DNA of 64,000 nucleotides from JAFNAG01 sp963739235 (GTDB lineage Bacteria; Acidobacteriota; UBA6911). Below, piece by piece: positions 1-8,660 of the stretch. The DNA lies in contig CAVTZY010000017.1 of the NCBI GenBank assembly GCA_963739235.1, positions 1 through 64,000 of the forward strand, given 5' to 3'. The notes under the pieces are model-generated. The model saw nothing but the letters and a program-made list of their open reading frames with translations, did no database searches and was not told the origin of the DNA. The position numbers were made by a program, and so were the translations under genes. Each line of letters starts with the position of its first letter. Positions within the stretch are counted from its first letter, which is position 1.

Positions 1-819
1 CTGAACGATAATTTTGCGTTACTGACCTTAGCCCAGACCCCATGCCACGCAACAAACTACCACCCCAACCCTCGGTCGAAGACTACAGATTCCCCACCAA
101 TTACTCCGAGCTCAGCGATTACATCCGCTGTGAGTATGATTACAAGATGCGTTATATCTACGGCTTCAACCCTATCATCGTCCAAGCTCTGGGTTACGGT
201 AAACAAATCCACAACATCCTGAACTTCCTACATAAGGTCACCCAACAAACCGGATTTATCCCCACCGACGAACAAATCGCTCAAGCCGTCATCAACCACT
301 TTTACCTTCGCTACGCCGCCCGTGAGCAGCAAGATACCCTGCGAAAAAGTGCCCTCCGCAGCGTTCTACGCTATGTCGGCATGTGGCACAAAGAGTTTTC
401 CTTTTCGTTAAAAACCGAGCGCCCCTTGAAATGGACGTCGATAGTGCCTTGGTCAGCGGCTCCGTTGACCTGCTCAAACGCCGCTATCCCAAAAACGATA
501 TCCTCGAAATCATAGACTTCAAAACCGGCAACGAGCACAAATTGGATGAGGATCTCCACTTACAAGTCCAACTTTACACCGTAGCCACCGCGAACCCTGA
601 GTTTGGACGTCCAGAAAGCCTATGTCCATTTCCTTGATGTCGAAAAGCAACAGCGTGTCGAAATACTCATAACCCCACAACAATTAAAATTAGCCATGCA
701 AACCGTAAAAGATGCCATCACCGGCATTACCACCCCGCCACTTTGGGCGAAACCCCAGAAACAAGAAAGTCTGTGAGGGCTGTGACTGGAGAAAAACATG
801 TCCCGGAAAGCAAAGCTGA
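1..819 (+). pseudogene. Helicase-associated PD-(D/E)XK nuclease, 3' part, frameshifted
   Basis: This is the C-terminal part of an AddB/UvrD-type helicase-nuclease entering from the left edge. Frame 3 from 42 gives a CPYRYK-like segment (YSELSDYIRCEYDYKMRY) and the usual fG..iH motif (YGKQIHNIL). From about 420 the match moves to frame 2, with the nuclease core SGSVDLL, then IIDFKTG, then LQVQLYTVA (motif D...DxK...QlxxY). At about 603 it returns to frame 3 (LDVQKAYVHFLDVEKQQ), and from 769 to the stop at 819 it is in frame 1, with CEGCDWRKTC, the terminal cysteines that bind a 4Fe-4S cluster in this nuclease family. So all catalytic motifs survive but in three frames. Upstream of 42 the frame is closed by a stop at 9-11 while frame 1 reads FALLTLAQ, like the end of a UvrD helicase, suggesting another shift. 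It is either a decayed gene or one hit by several sequencing indels; the high density of shifts favours decay. Confidence 0.6.
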
Positions 820-849
820 CTGAATCTTATCAAGGCCACAGGCAAAGGC

Positions 850-990
850 TTAGACGAAAATTTGACAAGTCTGGCTTCCAAGTCGACCTGTCGTCAGATC
901 GAGTTCATCCCGACTTTGAATGATCCAACCTGCTGCCGAAAGGTCTGCGTCAATGTCGTGGCGAGCTTTTTGTTCGGGAGTTTCATACAT
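850..990 (-). pseudogene. Type I restriction HsdR N-terminal remnant
   Basis: A 46-codon reading frame starting at 990 begins METPEQ-like (MYETPEQKARHDIDADL, then SAAGWIIQSRDELDL). This matches the start of type I restriction endonuclease R subunits, which open with TPEQKAR.NID..L..AGW..Q...E.NL. The match stops after about 35 residues (TTGRLG) and a stop follows after eight unrelated residues, so over 95 percent of the usual ~1,000-residue protein is missing. It points away from the nuclease remnant to its left; both stop within 31 bp of each other, which suggests a deletion junction between two defence genes. From 991 to 1284 I see no gene, only an AT-rich patch at 1240-1255 ahead of the next gene. 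Confidence 0.45.
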
Positions 991-1284
991 TATTTTCACA
1001 CCGCATTTACGAAGGCGCTTGGCCAACCTCGGCGATTGTAGCTCAATGTAGTAAATTTGTTGCAGAATCTTCTGACGGGAGATTATCTGAACCGGCTTCG
1101 GCGCTGCCCAAAACTGTATTCGCAACAACGTTTCCGTAACCAAGCGCAATTGACTTAGGTCAACCTCACGCTCGCAGACGACGAAGGTTGTTTATGCTTA
1201 TCCGTCATCCTTTGCCAGGTCAACTATTTGGCAACTTCTGATAATATACAATAAGCATCAGCATAAATCAGTGGAGCACGTGAC

Positions 1285-2067
1285 ATGATCTCGTGGGAGC
1301 AATACTTCGACCGTCTCATTTCGCTGAACATGCAATTCGAGATAGCCAGAAAGATTCATGCAGGTTTCATGGGGACAACAGAAGCGGTCGACAAGTACCT
1401 CCTTGGCGAGCTCGATGATATTCGTAAGCTCATGGGCGAGGCTGCCAAGAGGACCGGCATCGATCCATCCGGCACCTGGGCGTACACAACCGAGGGGGTG
1501 GACAAATATCTGAACGAATTGCGTAATGACCTGCCGTCACAACTTCGAAATGTCGAGAACCGCCTCAGACAGAACGAGCTTCTCCTTCGTGTTGCCGTCT
1601 TCGAGGCCTTCATGAAAGATCTTCATCGTGAGATTTTGAGACAGAAGCCCTTGCTCCTGCGACCTGAAAGGCAAATTTCTCTCGGGCGTCTTGCCTCGAT
1701 AGGATTGGAGGCGGTACTAGCTGAGGAAATCGAACGAGAAGTACAGGGCCTGGATCGCAAATCCACAAGGGAAAGGACGGATTACTTCCGTAGGCGACTT
1801 GGCATCGACTGGTTTGACGGCAAGATTGTGCCGCTGCTTGAGATAGTCATCGAGACTAGGAACGGGATACTTCATGACGACCCTGATAAGGTAATTGCTG
1901 ATGGGGTCATTGGAATAGCGTACATCACTTGTTTGTCGATACCCTGGGTATCCCTTGTGCAGGCGGCCGTCCTCTATCCCAGTGGATTTAAGATGATCGA
2001 AGGTGTTTCAAAGGAGGAGGTGATGGAGGTCTTCTTCAAGGGCCGGGTTGATCTGACTGACACCTAA
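1285..2067 (+). CDS. HEPN-like domain protein, putative RNase of defence type
   Basis: This 260-residue soluble protein has no signal peptide or membrane segment. Near the C-terminus residues 191-198 read TRNGILHD, which fits the RNxxxH (R-x4-6-H) catalytic signature of HEPN ribonucleases (R192, N193, H197). The earlier segment LRVAVFEAFMKDLHREIL (about 101-118) resembles the E.F.KDL helix seen before the motif in several HEPN families. HEPN proteins usually act as toxins or abortive-infection effectors that cut RNA, which fits the island setting. No obvious MNT nucleotidyltransferase antitoxin lies next to it; the downstream gene starts 112 bp later on the same strand and is unknown. No clear Shine-Dalgarno sequence precedes the ATG. 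The HEPN call rests on one motif and helical character, so the RNase role is inference. Confidence 0.5.
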   Translation: MISWEQYFDRLISLNMQFEIARKIHAGFMGTTEAVDKYLLGELDDIRKLMGEAAKRTGIDPSGTWAYTTEGVDKYLNELRNDLPSQLRNVENRLRQNELLLRVAVFEAFMKDLHREILRQKPLLLRPERQISLGRLASIGLEAVLAEEIEREVQGLDRKSTRERTDYFRRRLGIDWFDGKIVPLLEIVIETRNGILHDDPDKVIADGVIGIAYITCLSIPWVSLVQAAVLYPSGFKMIEGVSKEEVMEVFFKGRVDLTDT

Positions 2068-2179
2068 CCAAGCGCTTGATCTGCCAGTCAGCCCTGTCAT
2101 GCGTCGCGTAAACAGCGCGCAGCCGCGCCAGCGCGGCCACTTGGCCTGTGCCGGCCTAAGCCAGACAAGGAGAAAGTAG

Positions 2180-2923
2180 ATGTCGGAACGAACTGAACTT
2201 GAGTGGAATTACGAGCCAGCTGACTTCTTTGAGGCTCCCTATCACCACGCCGAGGCCGCGTACGATCTTGTTGCGGATGGTGGCAGGGTGACGGTGATCC
2301 TCCGAGCACCGCAGGACCCGGTCAATTCGTCTGTTGAACAGGGGATCCAATCGCAGATAAATGACATCCTCGCAGCTCGCCAACTCCAAGTGCATCGCAA
2401 GTATCGCCTGGAAGGGCCCAGAATCTGGCAGAATGTGGGTGACAAGAGGCATGTGTCGATTCGGGTGGGGAGCGCTGCCCTCGTTATGACTGGCCACCGG
2501 CCCGACATCGTTATTGCCGATCGTAACGGTGCGGTCATCCGCGACACGAAGGCTGAGCGAATCGCCGAGGAGACAGAAACCTTGAATTTACTGGTATCGA
2601 AGGCGGGGCAGCACCCGACGATTCGCGTCGTTCTCCAAAGTTATTCCCGCTGCGTCTCGGATCCCGATGACGAGCTTGTGCATCTATACGAAGTCCGCGA
2701 TGCGCTTTCGGCACACTACGGTGGCGAGGCCCTCGCGCGGCAGGCATTGCAGATCCCCAAGGCCGAGTGGAAACGCCTCGGCGTTCTCGCAAACGTGAAG
2801 GCCATCGAGCAAGGCCGCCATCGAGGCAAGCATCTCGCCCGTCGTCCGGCAACAGGCGCCGAACTGACGGAAGCCCGGGAAATAGTCCGGGGCTGGATTA
2901 TGATCTTCGCGCGCCAGCTTTGA
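2180..2923 (+). CDS. Hypothetical protein in defence-like island
   Basis: A 247-residue soluble protein with a strong ribosome site (AAGGAGAAAG at 2166-2175) that fixes the ATG at 2180. I do not recognise a catalytic motif. The N-terminal half (about 1-150) is mixed alpha/beta with WNYEPADFFE and HRPDIVIADRNG; the C-terminal 80 residues (LYEVRDALSAHYGG, then EWKRLGVLANV) are helical and look like a DNA- or protein-binding helical bundle, with a basic stretch GRHRGKHLARRP at about 216-227. It follows the HEPN-like gene on the same strand with a 112-bp gap and could be its partner, but nothing in the sequence proves that. The 279 bp between its stop and the convergent ATPase gene contain no further gene I can support. 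Confidence 0.6.
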   Translation: MSERTELEWNYEPADFFEAPYHHAEAAYDLVADGGRVTVILRAPQDPVNSSVEQGIQSQINDILAARQLQVHRKYRLEGPRIWQNVGDKRHVSIRVGSAALVMTGHRPDIVIADRNGAVIRDTKAERIAEETETLNLLVSKAGQHPTIRVVLQSYSRCVSDPDDELVHLYEVRDALSAHYGGEALARQALQIPKAEWKRLGVLANVKAIEQGRHRGKHLARRPATGAELTEAREIVRGWIMIFARQL

Positions 2924-3202
2924 AATAGAACGGTCGGGCCAGCTAATCAGCGTTTGCAGCCAACGGAAACCTCGGACTTTTCCCTATCTCACTCGTGTGA
3001 TCACTTTTGCGGACGGTTCGAAGGATTCGGCCACCCAAAAGCCCCAGGACCGGGAAGGAGGCCAGTCGAGCGGATGCCTTGGCGCCGGCCTCGATCGAAA
3101 AAGCAGCTCGTCCTTTCTTCCATCAGCGTCGGTATTTGGTCCGAAAACAACGTTTCGCTTCAACGGCGCGTGATTCGCACGGCCGCAAGAGCGTTAGGCA
3201 CC

Positions 3203-5503
3203 CTACGGAATCGTGTCGAAGCGGACATAAAACTCCTTCACTCCATCGGTGATCTTGAACGCCAGCTCAAGCACCTTCGGCACGGGAACGAAGATGCGGT
3301 TTTTTGTGACGATCGTCGTTGTCGGAAACATGGCTCCGCCGGTGGTCTGCGTTTCCAGCGGGTCTTTCAATTTAATATCGTAGTAGAGACTCAGATCGCC
3401 GGTGGCGTCCGTGAAAATGTAGATCACGCGGTGGGAACCCCACATGAGCTTGGTGCGGTGCGGTTGGCGCAGAAACTCACCCTCACTTTTCGCCATCCTG
3501 TCGGATAGCGCAAGAAACATTTGGAATCCGTTCAACTTTGAGTGCTCTGACGCGACCGTCAGCACCTTCATAAAGCTCGATATCTCGGGCCGCAGGATGG
3601 GTGGTGCAGCCTCATACTCATTGCGCGGCGGAGACCCATCGGGTGATTCGATGACTCCCGGCAATTCTTCCTCAACGCTGCCGACCTGTTCTTTTCGGAC
3701 TTCCTGGCGCTGCCCTGCGCCGCGTCCCCCGGAAGATTTGAAAACCTGCTCAAGGTCAGCCTTTCCGGCGAGATAGTCCGCAAGAAGCGTTTCAACTGCC
3801 CCGAAGTCGCTTTCTTCGTACCGGAACAGTTCCTCGTTTTCCTTGAGGCGGCGATATAGTGCATCACGGCCGAGCCTTGTCGAAGATGGAACATGATCGC
3901 GAATTTGTGGGTAAAGCTGCTGCCGTACGAAGTCTATTACGAAGCCATGAAATACCTCGCGCGCCGATCTGTAGGATTCCACGACGATGCGCACGGCCTG
4001 CATGTCGCGGGCAATCGAGATGTGCAGAACATCTCCCTTCTGTTCGATATGAAAGGCCACGCCGTGGCTGATTGTGGCAAATGCCACATCGATATCTGGC
4101 ATGAAATAATCCTCAAGCAGGACACCGCGGAGCTGCACCAGAAACATCGCTTCGTCCAAGGTAAGCTGGCTGGAAGGAATTCGATCGACTATCGTCTTTT
4201 CCGGCACCTCCGCGATCTTTGATATTTCATTTAGGTAGCGAAGTTGAAGGTTACGTCTCGGGTTCTCCTGACTCACATGGAAAAGGTTTGCCTGTTCACT
4301 CGCGAAGCGTCGCATGATGGTTGCGTCGTGCCCGGAATAGAAGTGATTCGTCTTCGACAGCTCGTAGCCTTTCACTTCGCCCAGAGTCACGCTTTCATCG
4401 CGGGCGGGCAGAATTGTGATCCTGACGTTCTTCGCAAGATGGATAAGCCCGCGCGAAAGGATGTACTGCTGAAAATGTTGGTTCTGGTCCGCCGCGGAGG
4501 TTTCAGCGAGGTCGTTCGACGCCTCGGCCTCTATCAGGGAGACGAGATTGGCGACGTGTTGGATGCTCTCACGGCTGAGAGCCTCGCGACCCGCGGTCGG
4601 ATGGAGAATGTTAAGATTCACGAATCCACCAAATTCATACCGCCCCGAGATAGGAATCGGAGCGAGCCCGAACAGATTGCGAAAGCCCAGGGTCTGTGCC
4701 CCCTGCTGGATGAAAAGGGCTTCGCCGGATAGCGGATTGCTATTCAGCGTGATCCCGTCGAGCCGCACAAGCACCCGAGCCTGCGGATTGATGAACGTCC
4801 GGAGCGTGGCGGAAAACTCACCGTTCGATACCTCCCTTGATGAAATTTGATCAAAGCCGACGGCTCGCTTTCCAAGAGCGTCCTCAAAGTGCTGCTGGCT
4901 GATGAGTCGGCCATTCACAAGCACAGGGACGGGGAGAAACTGGACGTACTGCCGGAGGTATTCGCATGCTCCCACTTCATCAACGGAAAAAGACGGGTCC
5001 AGATCAGCCGTAATGATTGTTCCAGGTCCGCGGCCATCCTCCACGCGCTCAAGGTCGATACAATCTTGCGCGATGCGCAACTCCGACCGTCTGGCCGAAC
5101 TGACCAGCGTGACGCCGGAGTCGATATGGCGTGTTTCGACTTGGAGGGCGGTACAAACCCCGAAATTGGCCATAGCGCCGATGCCGAACGTCCCTATGAC
5201 GCCCGACCGCTGCGCCAGATCGGATTTCTTGCCGCTTGAGCCTGCCTTCCAGAAGTTATTTCTGAGGACCTCTTCCGTCATTCCAATGCCGTCGTCCCGG
5301 ACAATGAGTCGCGCTTTCTCAACGATGATTTCAATTCTGCGGTCTGCGATCGAAATTCCCAGAGCGGTACAACGCATCAATATGGCGTCATAGGCGTTCT
5401 GCACGTTCTCCCGCAGGAACGCTTTCGGCGAGTCGTAGATTTCCGAAGAAAGGATCTGAAGGATTCGTTCCGTTTCCACATCGAACGCTATGCGCTCTTT
5501 CAT
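3203..5503 (-). CDS. Hsp90/HtpG-like GHKL ATPase
   Basis: A 766-residue protein whose first ~220 residues form a GHKL ATPase domain of Hsp90 type: N-box LRENVQNAYDA (residues 30-40, catalytic Glu32 and Mg-binding Asn33), ATP-lid glycines DDGIGM (70-75) and GTFGIGAM (104-111). HtpG chaperones carry the same order (RELISNASDA, DNGIGM, GQFGVG). The middle region (about 220-560) has no enzyme motif; a Gly/Glu-rich linker lies around 570-640 (SSGGRGAGQRQEV) and a folded ~120-residue tail follows. It is longer than HtpG (about 620) and diverges after the ATPase domain, so it is unlikely to be the housekeeping chaperone. Its ATG at 5501-5503 overlaps the stop of the upstream phosphoesterase by 4 bp (ATGA), so the two are translationally coupled. 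The role is probably an ATP-driven sensor or remodelling partner of the phosphoesterase; this is inference. Confidence 0.8.
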   Translation of the reverse strand: MKERIAFDVETERILQILSSEIYDSPKAFLRENVQNAYDAILMRCTALGISIADRRIEIIVEKARLIVRDDGIGMTEEVLRNNFWKAGSSGKKSDLAQRSGVIGTFGIGAMANFGVCTALQVETRHIDSGVTLVSSARRSELRIAQDCIDLERVEDGRGPGTIITADLDPSFSVDEVGACEYLRQYVQFLPVPVLVNGRLISQQHFEDALGKRAVGFDQISSREVSNGEFSATLRTFINPQARVLVRLDGITLNSNPLSGEALFIQQGAQTLGFRNLFGLAPIPISGRYEFGGFVNLNILHPTAGREALSRESIQHVANLVSLIEAEASNDLAETSAADQNQHFQQYILSRGLIHLAKNVRITILPARDESVTLGEVKGYELSKTNHFYSGHDATIMRRFASEQANLFHVSQENPRRNLQLRYLNEISKIAEVPEKTIVDRIPSSQLTLDEAMFLVQLRGVLLEDYFMPDIDVAFATISHGVAFHIEQKGDVLHISIARDMQAVRIVVESYRSAREVFHGFVIDFVRQQLYPQIRDHVPSSTRLGRDALYRRLKENEELFRYEESDFGAVETLLADYLAGKADLEQVFKSSGGRGAGQRQEVRKEQVGSVEEELPGVIESPDGSPPRNEYEAAPPILRPEISSFMKVLTVASEHSKLNGFQMFLALSDRMAKSEGEFLRQPHRTKLMWGSHRVIYIFTDATGDLSLYYDIKLKDPLETQTTGGAMFPTTTIVTKNRIFVPVPKVLELAFKITDGVKEFYVRFDTIP

Positions 5504-6948
5504 CTATTAAGCCTCGCCGCATATTTCTTTCGTATCTCAATGACAGATTGATCGGTAGACTCGGCTATAATTGGCAGCTCTAATATCTGACTCAGCCGAT
5601 CACGTCTCCCCTCGATCCAGAGCGCATCCATGACATGAATAGCTTCAGCTTCGCTCGCCGGTGGATCGAAGCTGGCGATTAACGCCGGCGCATCCTTAAG
5701 CTTCATGAGACAGTCGAGCAACAGGGGCCTCGCGAGATCATCGGATGCCGCCACAGAGGTGAGAATTTCCGCGGCATTCCGGTAATCTGCCACATAGTAA
5801 AATTCCTTCGCCTTGAGCAGCGCCGCCGTGTTCGTGTTAAGCTGGACAGTTGGTGGTGGCGGCGGATCATACTGGAACTCGTAATAGGCACGGGTGTTAG
5901 GAGGAAGGGCGCACCGCCCCCAGATGGGAAGGCTAAGGTTGTCATTCTGCATTTCCCGGACGTGAAGACGGCCGGTCCTGGTGCTGGTGTCGAGTTCTAC
6001 TATGTTATAGGTGCGACCATATCGATACAACGCACCGCCACAAAGCGTACCAGCAATGATAAGCGCAATCTTTCGGTCTTCTCCGTGGCGGAACCTAGTG
6101 TCGAGAAACTGCGGGCGGTGCTGATGGCCGTGAAAGCCGAGACTGAATCCGCGGTCGATCATGTTCTGTATTAGGTCAGGATCCAAATAATCGGAATGCG
6201 TCGGCAGGCCTTCGGCGTTGTGATGCCAGACGGCAATGCGCAGCCGATCCTTTAGCGACGGCTGGCGTAATATGGTTCCCGCGTCGGCGATGCAGGCTGG
6301 GTGAATGGCCCCCTCCCTATGGAACAGATCATTGTTATAGCAGCTAGAAAACCCAGCCACGATCAAATCGAGCGCGGGGAAATCGAATATGTCGAGCTGT
6401 TTTTCGGGATTGAGGTCGTAGGTGCGAGCGCCCTTGTAAAACGCGGCATAAAACTCTGCGAAAGCAGCAAGCCGCTGCGCGTACAAGGCCTGATCGGCGA
6501 TCTCGTAAAGCTCAAGACCTGACCAGGACCAGCGCAACAACGAGCCCGGCGAAAAGAGCTGCGTGACTAGGTCCTTCTTGCGGTCTGGAAGGACTTCAAC
6601 GCGCCGAAGGCTCTTCTCGAAATGAAAGGAACTCACATCATGATTGCCTGGCACGATGATGACGCGGTTGCGGTCCCCTCCTACGAAACGGTCCGTCAGC
6701 CGACCTAGATAATCCAACGCTTCCTGATACTGCTTACGGAGTGCCTTGTCGGGGTCCGGTACATCCGGCCTGATCCCTTGAATAATGTCCCCGCTGACAA
6801 TGATCAGGTCGGGGGGGCGCACTGCCGGTGTTTGCTCGGCTGTGTAGTGCCTCCGATCGTTTTCAAGGGAATCCAGAAGAACGTCGTTACGGATCGGATT
6901 TTCCGGATCACGATGCAAGTCGGAGATGTGAAGTACGCTTAGCTTCAT
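5500..6948 (-). CDS. Calcineurin-like metallophosphoesterase with helical C-terminus
   Basis: All five metallophosphoesterase motifs are present: HISDLH (D10, H12), SGDII (D54), PGNHD (101-104), a WHHN motif in the middle (metal-binding His) and GHQHRPQ. The fold binds two metals and hydrolyses phosphomono- or diesters, including nucleic acids or nucleotides. The catalytic region covers roughly residues 1-310; the last ~130 residues (KAKEFYYVADYRNAAEIL and following) look like TPR-type helical repeats, often used for protein contacts. I start it at the ATG at 6946-6948, which has AGGTG six bases upstream; a GTG three codons earlier is possible. It is first in a two-gene unit with the Hsp90-like ATPase, joined by an ATGA overlap. 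The pair stands alone in the island, which suggests a two-protein system with ATPase sensor and hydrolase effector; the substrate is unknown. Confidence 0.82.
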   Translation of the reverse strand: MKLSVLHISDLHRDPENPIRNDVLLDSLENDRRHYTAEQTPAVRPPDLIIVSGDIIQGIRPDVPDPDKALRKQYQEALDYLGRLTDRFVGGDRNRVIIVPGNHDVSSFHFEKSLRRVEVLPDRKKDLVTQLFSPGSLLRWSWSGLELYEIADQALYAQRLAAFAEFYAAFYKGARTYDLNPEKQLDIFDFPALDLIVAGFSSCYNNDLFHREGAIHPACIADAGTILRQPSLKDRLRIAVWHHNAEGLPTHSDYLDPDLIQNMIDRGFSLGFHGHQHRPQFLDTRFRHGEDRKIALIIAGTLCGGALYRYGRTYNIVELDTSTRTGRLHVREMQNDNLSLPIWGRCALPPNTRAYYEFQYDPPPPPTVQLNTNTAALLKAKEFYYVADYRNAAEILTSVAASDDLARPLLLDCLMKLKDAPALIASFDPPASEAEAIHVMDALWIEGRRDRLSQILELPIIAESTDQSVIEIRKKYAARLNR

Positions 6949-7235
6949 TGGCTGCACCTAGGTCGACTTGATAGTTCGCGTGGGTCGCTTATTGGGCAGA
7001 TCTGAATATCGCCTATAGTTAAGAGGATGCGAACATACCGCCATGATCGGCCTTATGGTTATTATCGGCACGTTTGGAATGGATTTGCAACCGATTTTGT
7101 TGCAGCGATTTGCAGCGGTTTTCAGGTCAGGGGGCAGTGCACGCTAGGCTGCTCATTATGGTTGCCTCACAGCGGAGTGACCTGCTATCAAGACTGTCCT
7201 TTATGAAACAATAGCCTGTTACAATAGCCTTCATT

Positions 7236-7832
7236 ATGCTGTTCGACGAAATTCCGGAGTCCGAGGTTCTGCGCAACTGGGCGATGGCCGAGTTCTCCAA
7301 TCCGAACCGCTGGACATTACTCGCCAAAGTCGTACCGGCAGAACTGCTGCAGCGATTGCGTAGTCGACTTCCCTTGGAGGATCACGAGCTCACCGCCATG
7401 GCGGATCTCATCCGCCAGTTCCGCAGCCCACTGCTCGACGGTCTGCTTGCACTGCGTCCTATCTGGTACCGTGCGGTCATTGCGATTGACAAGCTTGCAA
7501 TCGTGCGTGTCATCGCATACGAGCCGTTCGCCCGTATCGTACCCTCCCGTGTCCTCAACGACCTCGCGACTGCGGTAGAGCGGGGCGATTGTATCGATGG
7601 TGAGTTCAACACGCTCGTACGGCACATGGCCGACGCCTTCAATCTCGCCACAATGCAGGGCATGCCGATTCTCGTCGCCAAAAGCCGCAACGATCCCTGG
7701 TATTTACTTGAGGGCTATACGCGGTGCACAGCAATGCTTCTTGCAAGACGCGCGGGCCGCCTCGGAGACGGCACCAACGTTGCGATTGTCATCGGTATCA
7801 CGCCACAACTCCCGCAGTGGAACTGGTACTGA
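7236..7832 (+). CDS. Hypothetical protein with ParB/Srx-like C-terminal motif
   Basis: A 198-residue soluble protein I do not recognise as a named family. The first 120 residues are helical (LLQRLRSRLPLEDHELTA and on). Residues about 145-185 read MPILVAKSRNDPWYLLEGYTRC then TAMLLARRAG, which resembles the ParB/sulfiredoxin core pattern (P.lv....d..y.liEG.tRc.A), where the E-G-x-x-R element binds a nucleotide. That similarity is by eye and weak. There is no clear Shine-Dalgarno motif. The 287 bp upstream, shared with the divergent phosphoesterase gene, hold no further gene; a short direct repeat AATAGCCT occurs at 7211 and 7223. It is probably part of the accessory island because it ends just before the tRNA-like remnant. 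Confidence 0.5.
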   Translation: MLFDEIPESEVLRNWAMAEFSNPNRWTLLAKVVPAELLQRLRSRLPLEDHELTAMADLIRQFRSPLLDGLLALRPIWYRAVIAIDKLAIVRVIAYEPFARIVPSRVLNDLATAVERGDCIDGEFNTLVRHMADAFNLATMQGMPILVAKSRNDPWYLLEGYTRCTAMLLARRAGRLGDGTNVAIVIGITPQLPQWNWY

Positions 7833-7974
7833 CTCTTCTCGATCAATCAGTAGTGGGATTGGCAATCTACCCGGCTCAATTCGACCAGTCTCCGGGCACA
7901 CGAATCTGATCAGTGTCAGAAAGTGGCGTCCCGTTTGCGTCCTAAACGAGGTGTTAAAGGACGGTAATTCTTGG

Positions 7975-8025
7975 AACGCTCTGAAAATCCGTGTGTCGAC
8001 GGTTCAATTCCGCATCCGGGCATCA
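7975..8025 (+). other. tRNA-Phe-like 3' half, possible old attachment site
   Basis: The stretch reads like the 3' half of a bacterial tRNA-Phe: an anticodon loop with GAA (CTGAAAA at 7981-7987), the variable region GTGTGTC, a T-loop GGTTCAATTCC and the acceptor end TCCGGGCA followed by TCA instead of CCA. The two outer pairs of the T-stem are broken and no matching 5' half (GCCCGGA plus D-arm) lies upstream, so it is not a working tRNA. Integrases of genomic islands often recombine in the 3' half of tRNA genes and leave such copies. Its position at the right side of the defence-like genes fits an attachment remnant. No integrase gene is visible in the window, so this remains inference. Confidence 0.5.
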
Positions 8026-8270
8026 ATCAAATCAATCACTTACAAGCGTTCTCGTCCCTTGCATCGTAGCTTCGACTCCCGTTTTTCTCCTAGCTTGATT
8101 CCCTCATGTGCCCCTCCGTCTCACGAGTGATCTCCCGGCAGGAATCCTTTCGTAATCGAAGTCATCTTAGGGAGGAACTCGTCATGCAAACCGACGTAAA
8201 TCCCAAAATCGAATCCCTGGCAAACAAAATCAAACTCGACGAGAAACAACGGAATCGCTGCCAGCAGCCC

Positions 8271-8513
8271 TCAAGAATGCCAAGAGGCTGGTCCATGGCT
8301 GAGAATCTGGCCTGCAATGATTGCAGGGCAAATAGAAGAGAATTTTCTCCTGCACTCCGCCCAACTGCCGAGATGCCTCTTATCGCATAGGGAGCGCCTC
8401 ACCCAATTTCTGGTACGCCCCGTTTCAGTTACGATCGTCCGGCTTAAGCCGCTCTTCTGAACGGCAGCCACATGGTTCCCCCAATATTCCTGATTCTCTT
8501 TCGCTGATTTCAT
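8271..8513 (-). pseudogene. IS66-family TnpA accessory gene remnant
   Basis: The frame opens with MKSAKENQEYWGNHVAAVQK then SGLSR, very like the start of IS66 accessory proteins (helix-turn-helix TnpA: ..EYW..HV..W..SGLSQ..YC...). After about 22 residues the similarity ends in this frame; another frame nearby can be read as NGAYQKLGE, hinting at a frameshift. No tnpB or IS66 transposase is next to it. An 8-bp inverted repeat (ATGCCCTC at 8517-8524 with GAGGGCAT at 8538-8545) lies just upstream of its start. The rest of the 830-bp gap between 7833 and 8660 holds the tRNA-like remnant and no gene I can support, although a weak plus-strand start with a ribosome site (GGGAGGAAC) exists at 8184. 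Confidence 0.4.
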
Positions 8514-8660
8514 CTCATGCCCTCCGGGTTAAATCTTCGAGGGCATTATTCAGCCGGGCCCGATTGTTTTGAAGGTGGGGATTACTTGACGCTTACGTTA
8601 TTTCGAGGTCGAGTAGCCTGTCACGGATTCCAAAACGCAGTCACTTCCGACCATCCACAA

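Noticed and set aside
1228..1252. Promoter TTGGCA / TATACA before the HEPN-like gene
   Set aside because: The spacing is only 11 bases for the best -10, so it is not credible.
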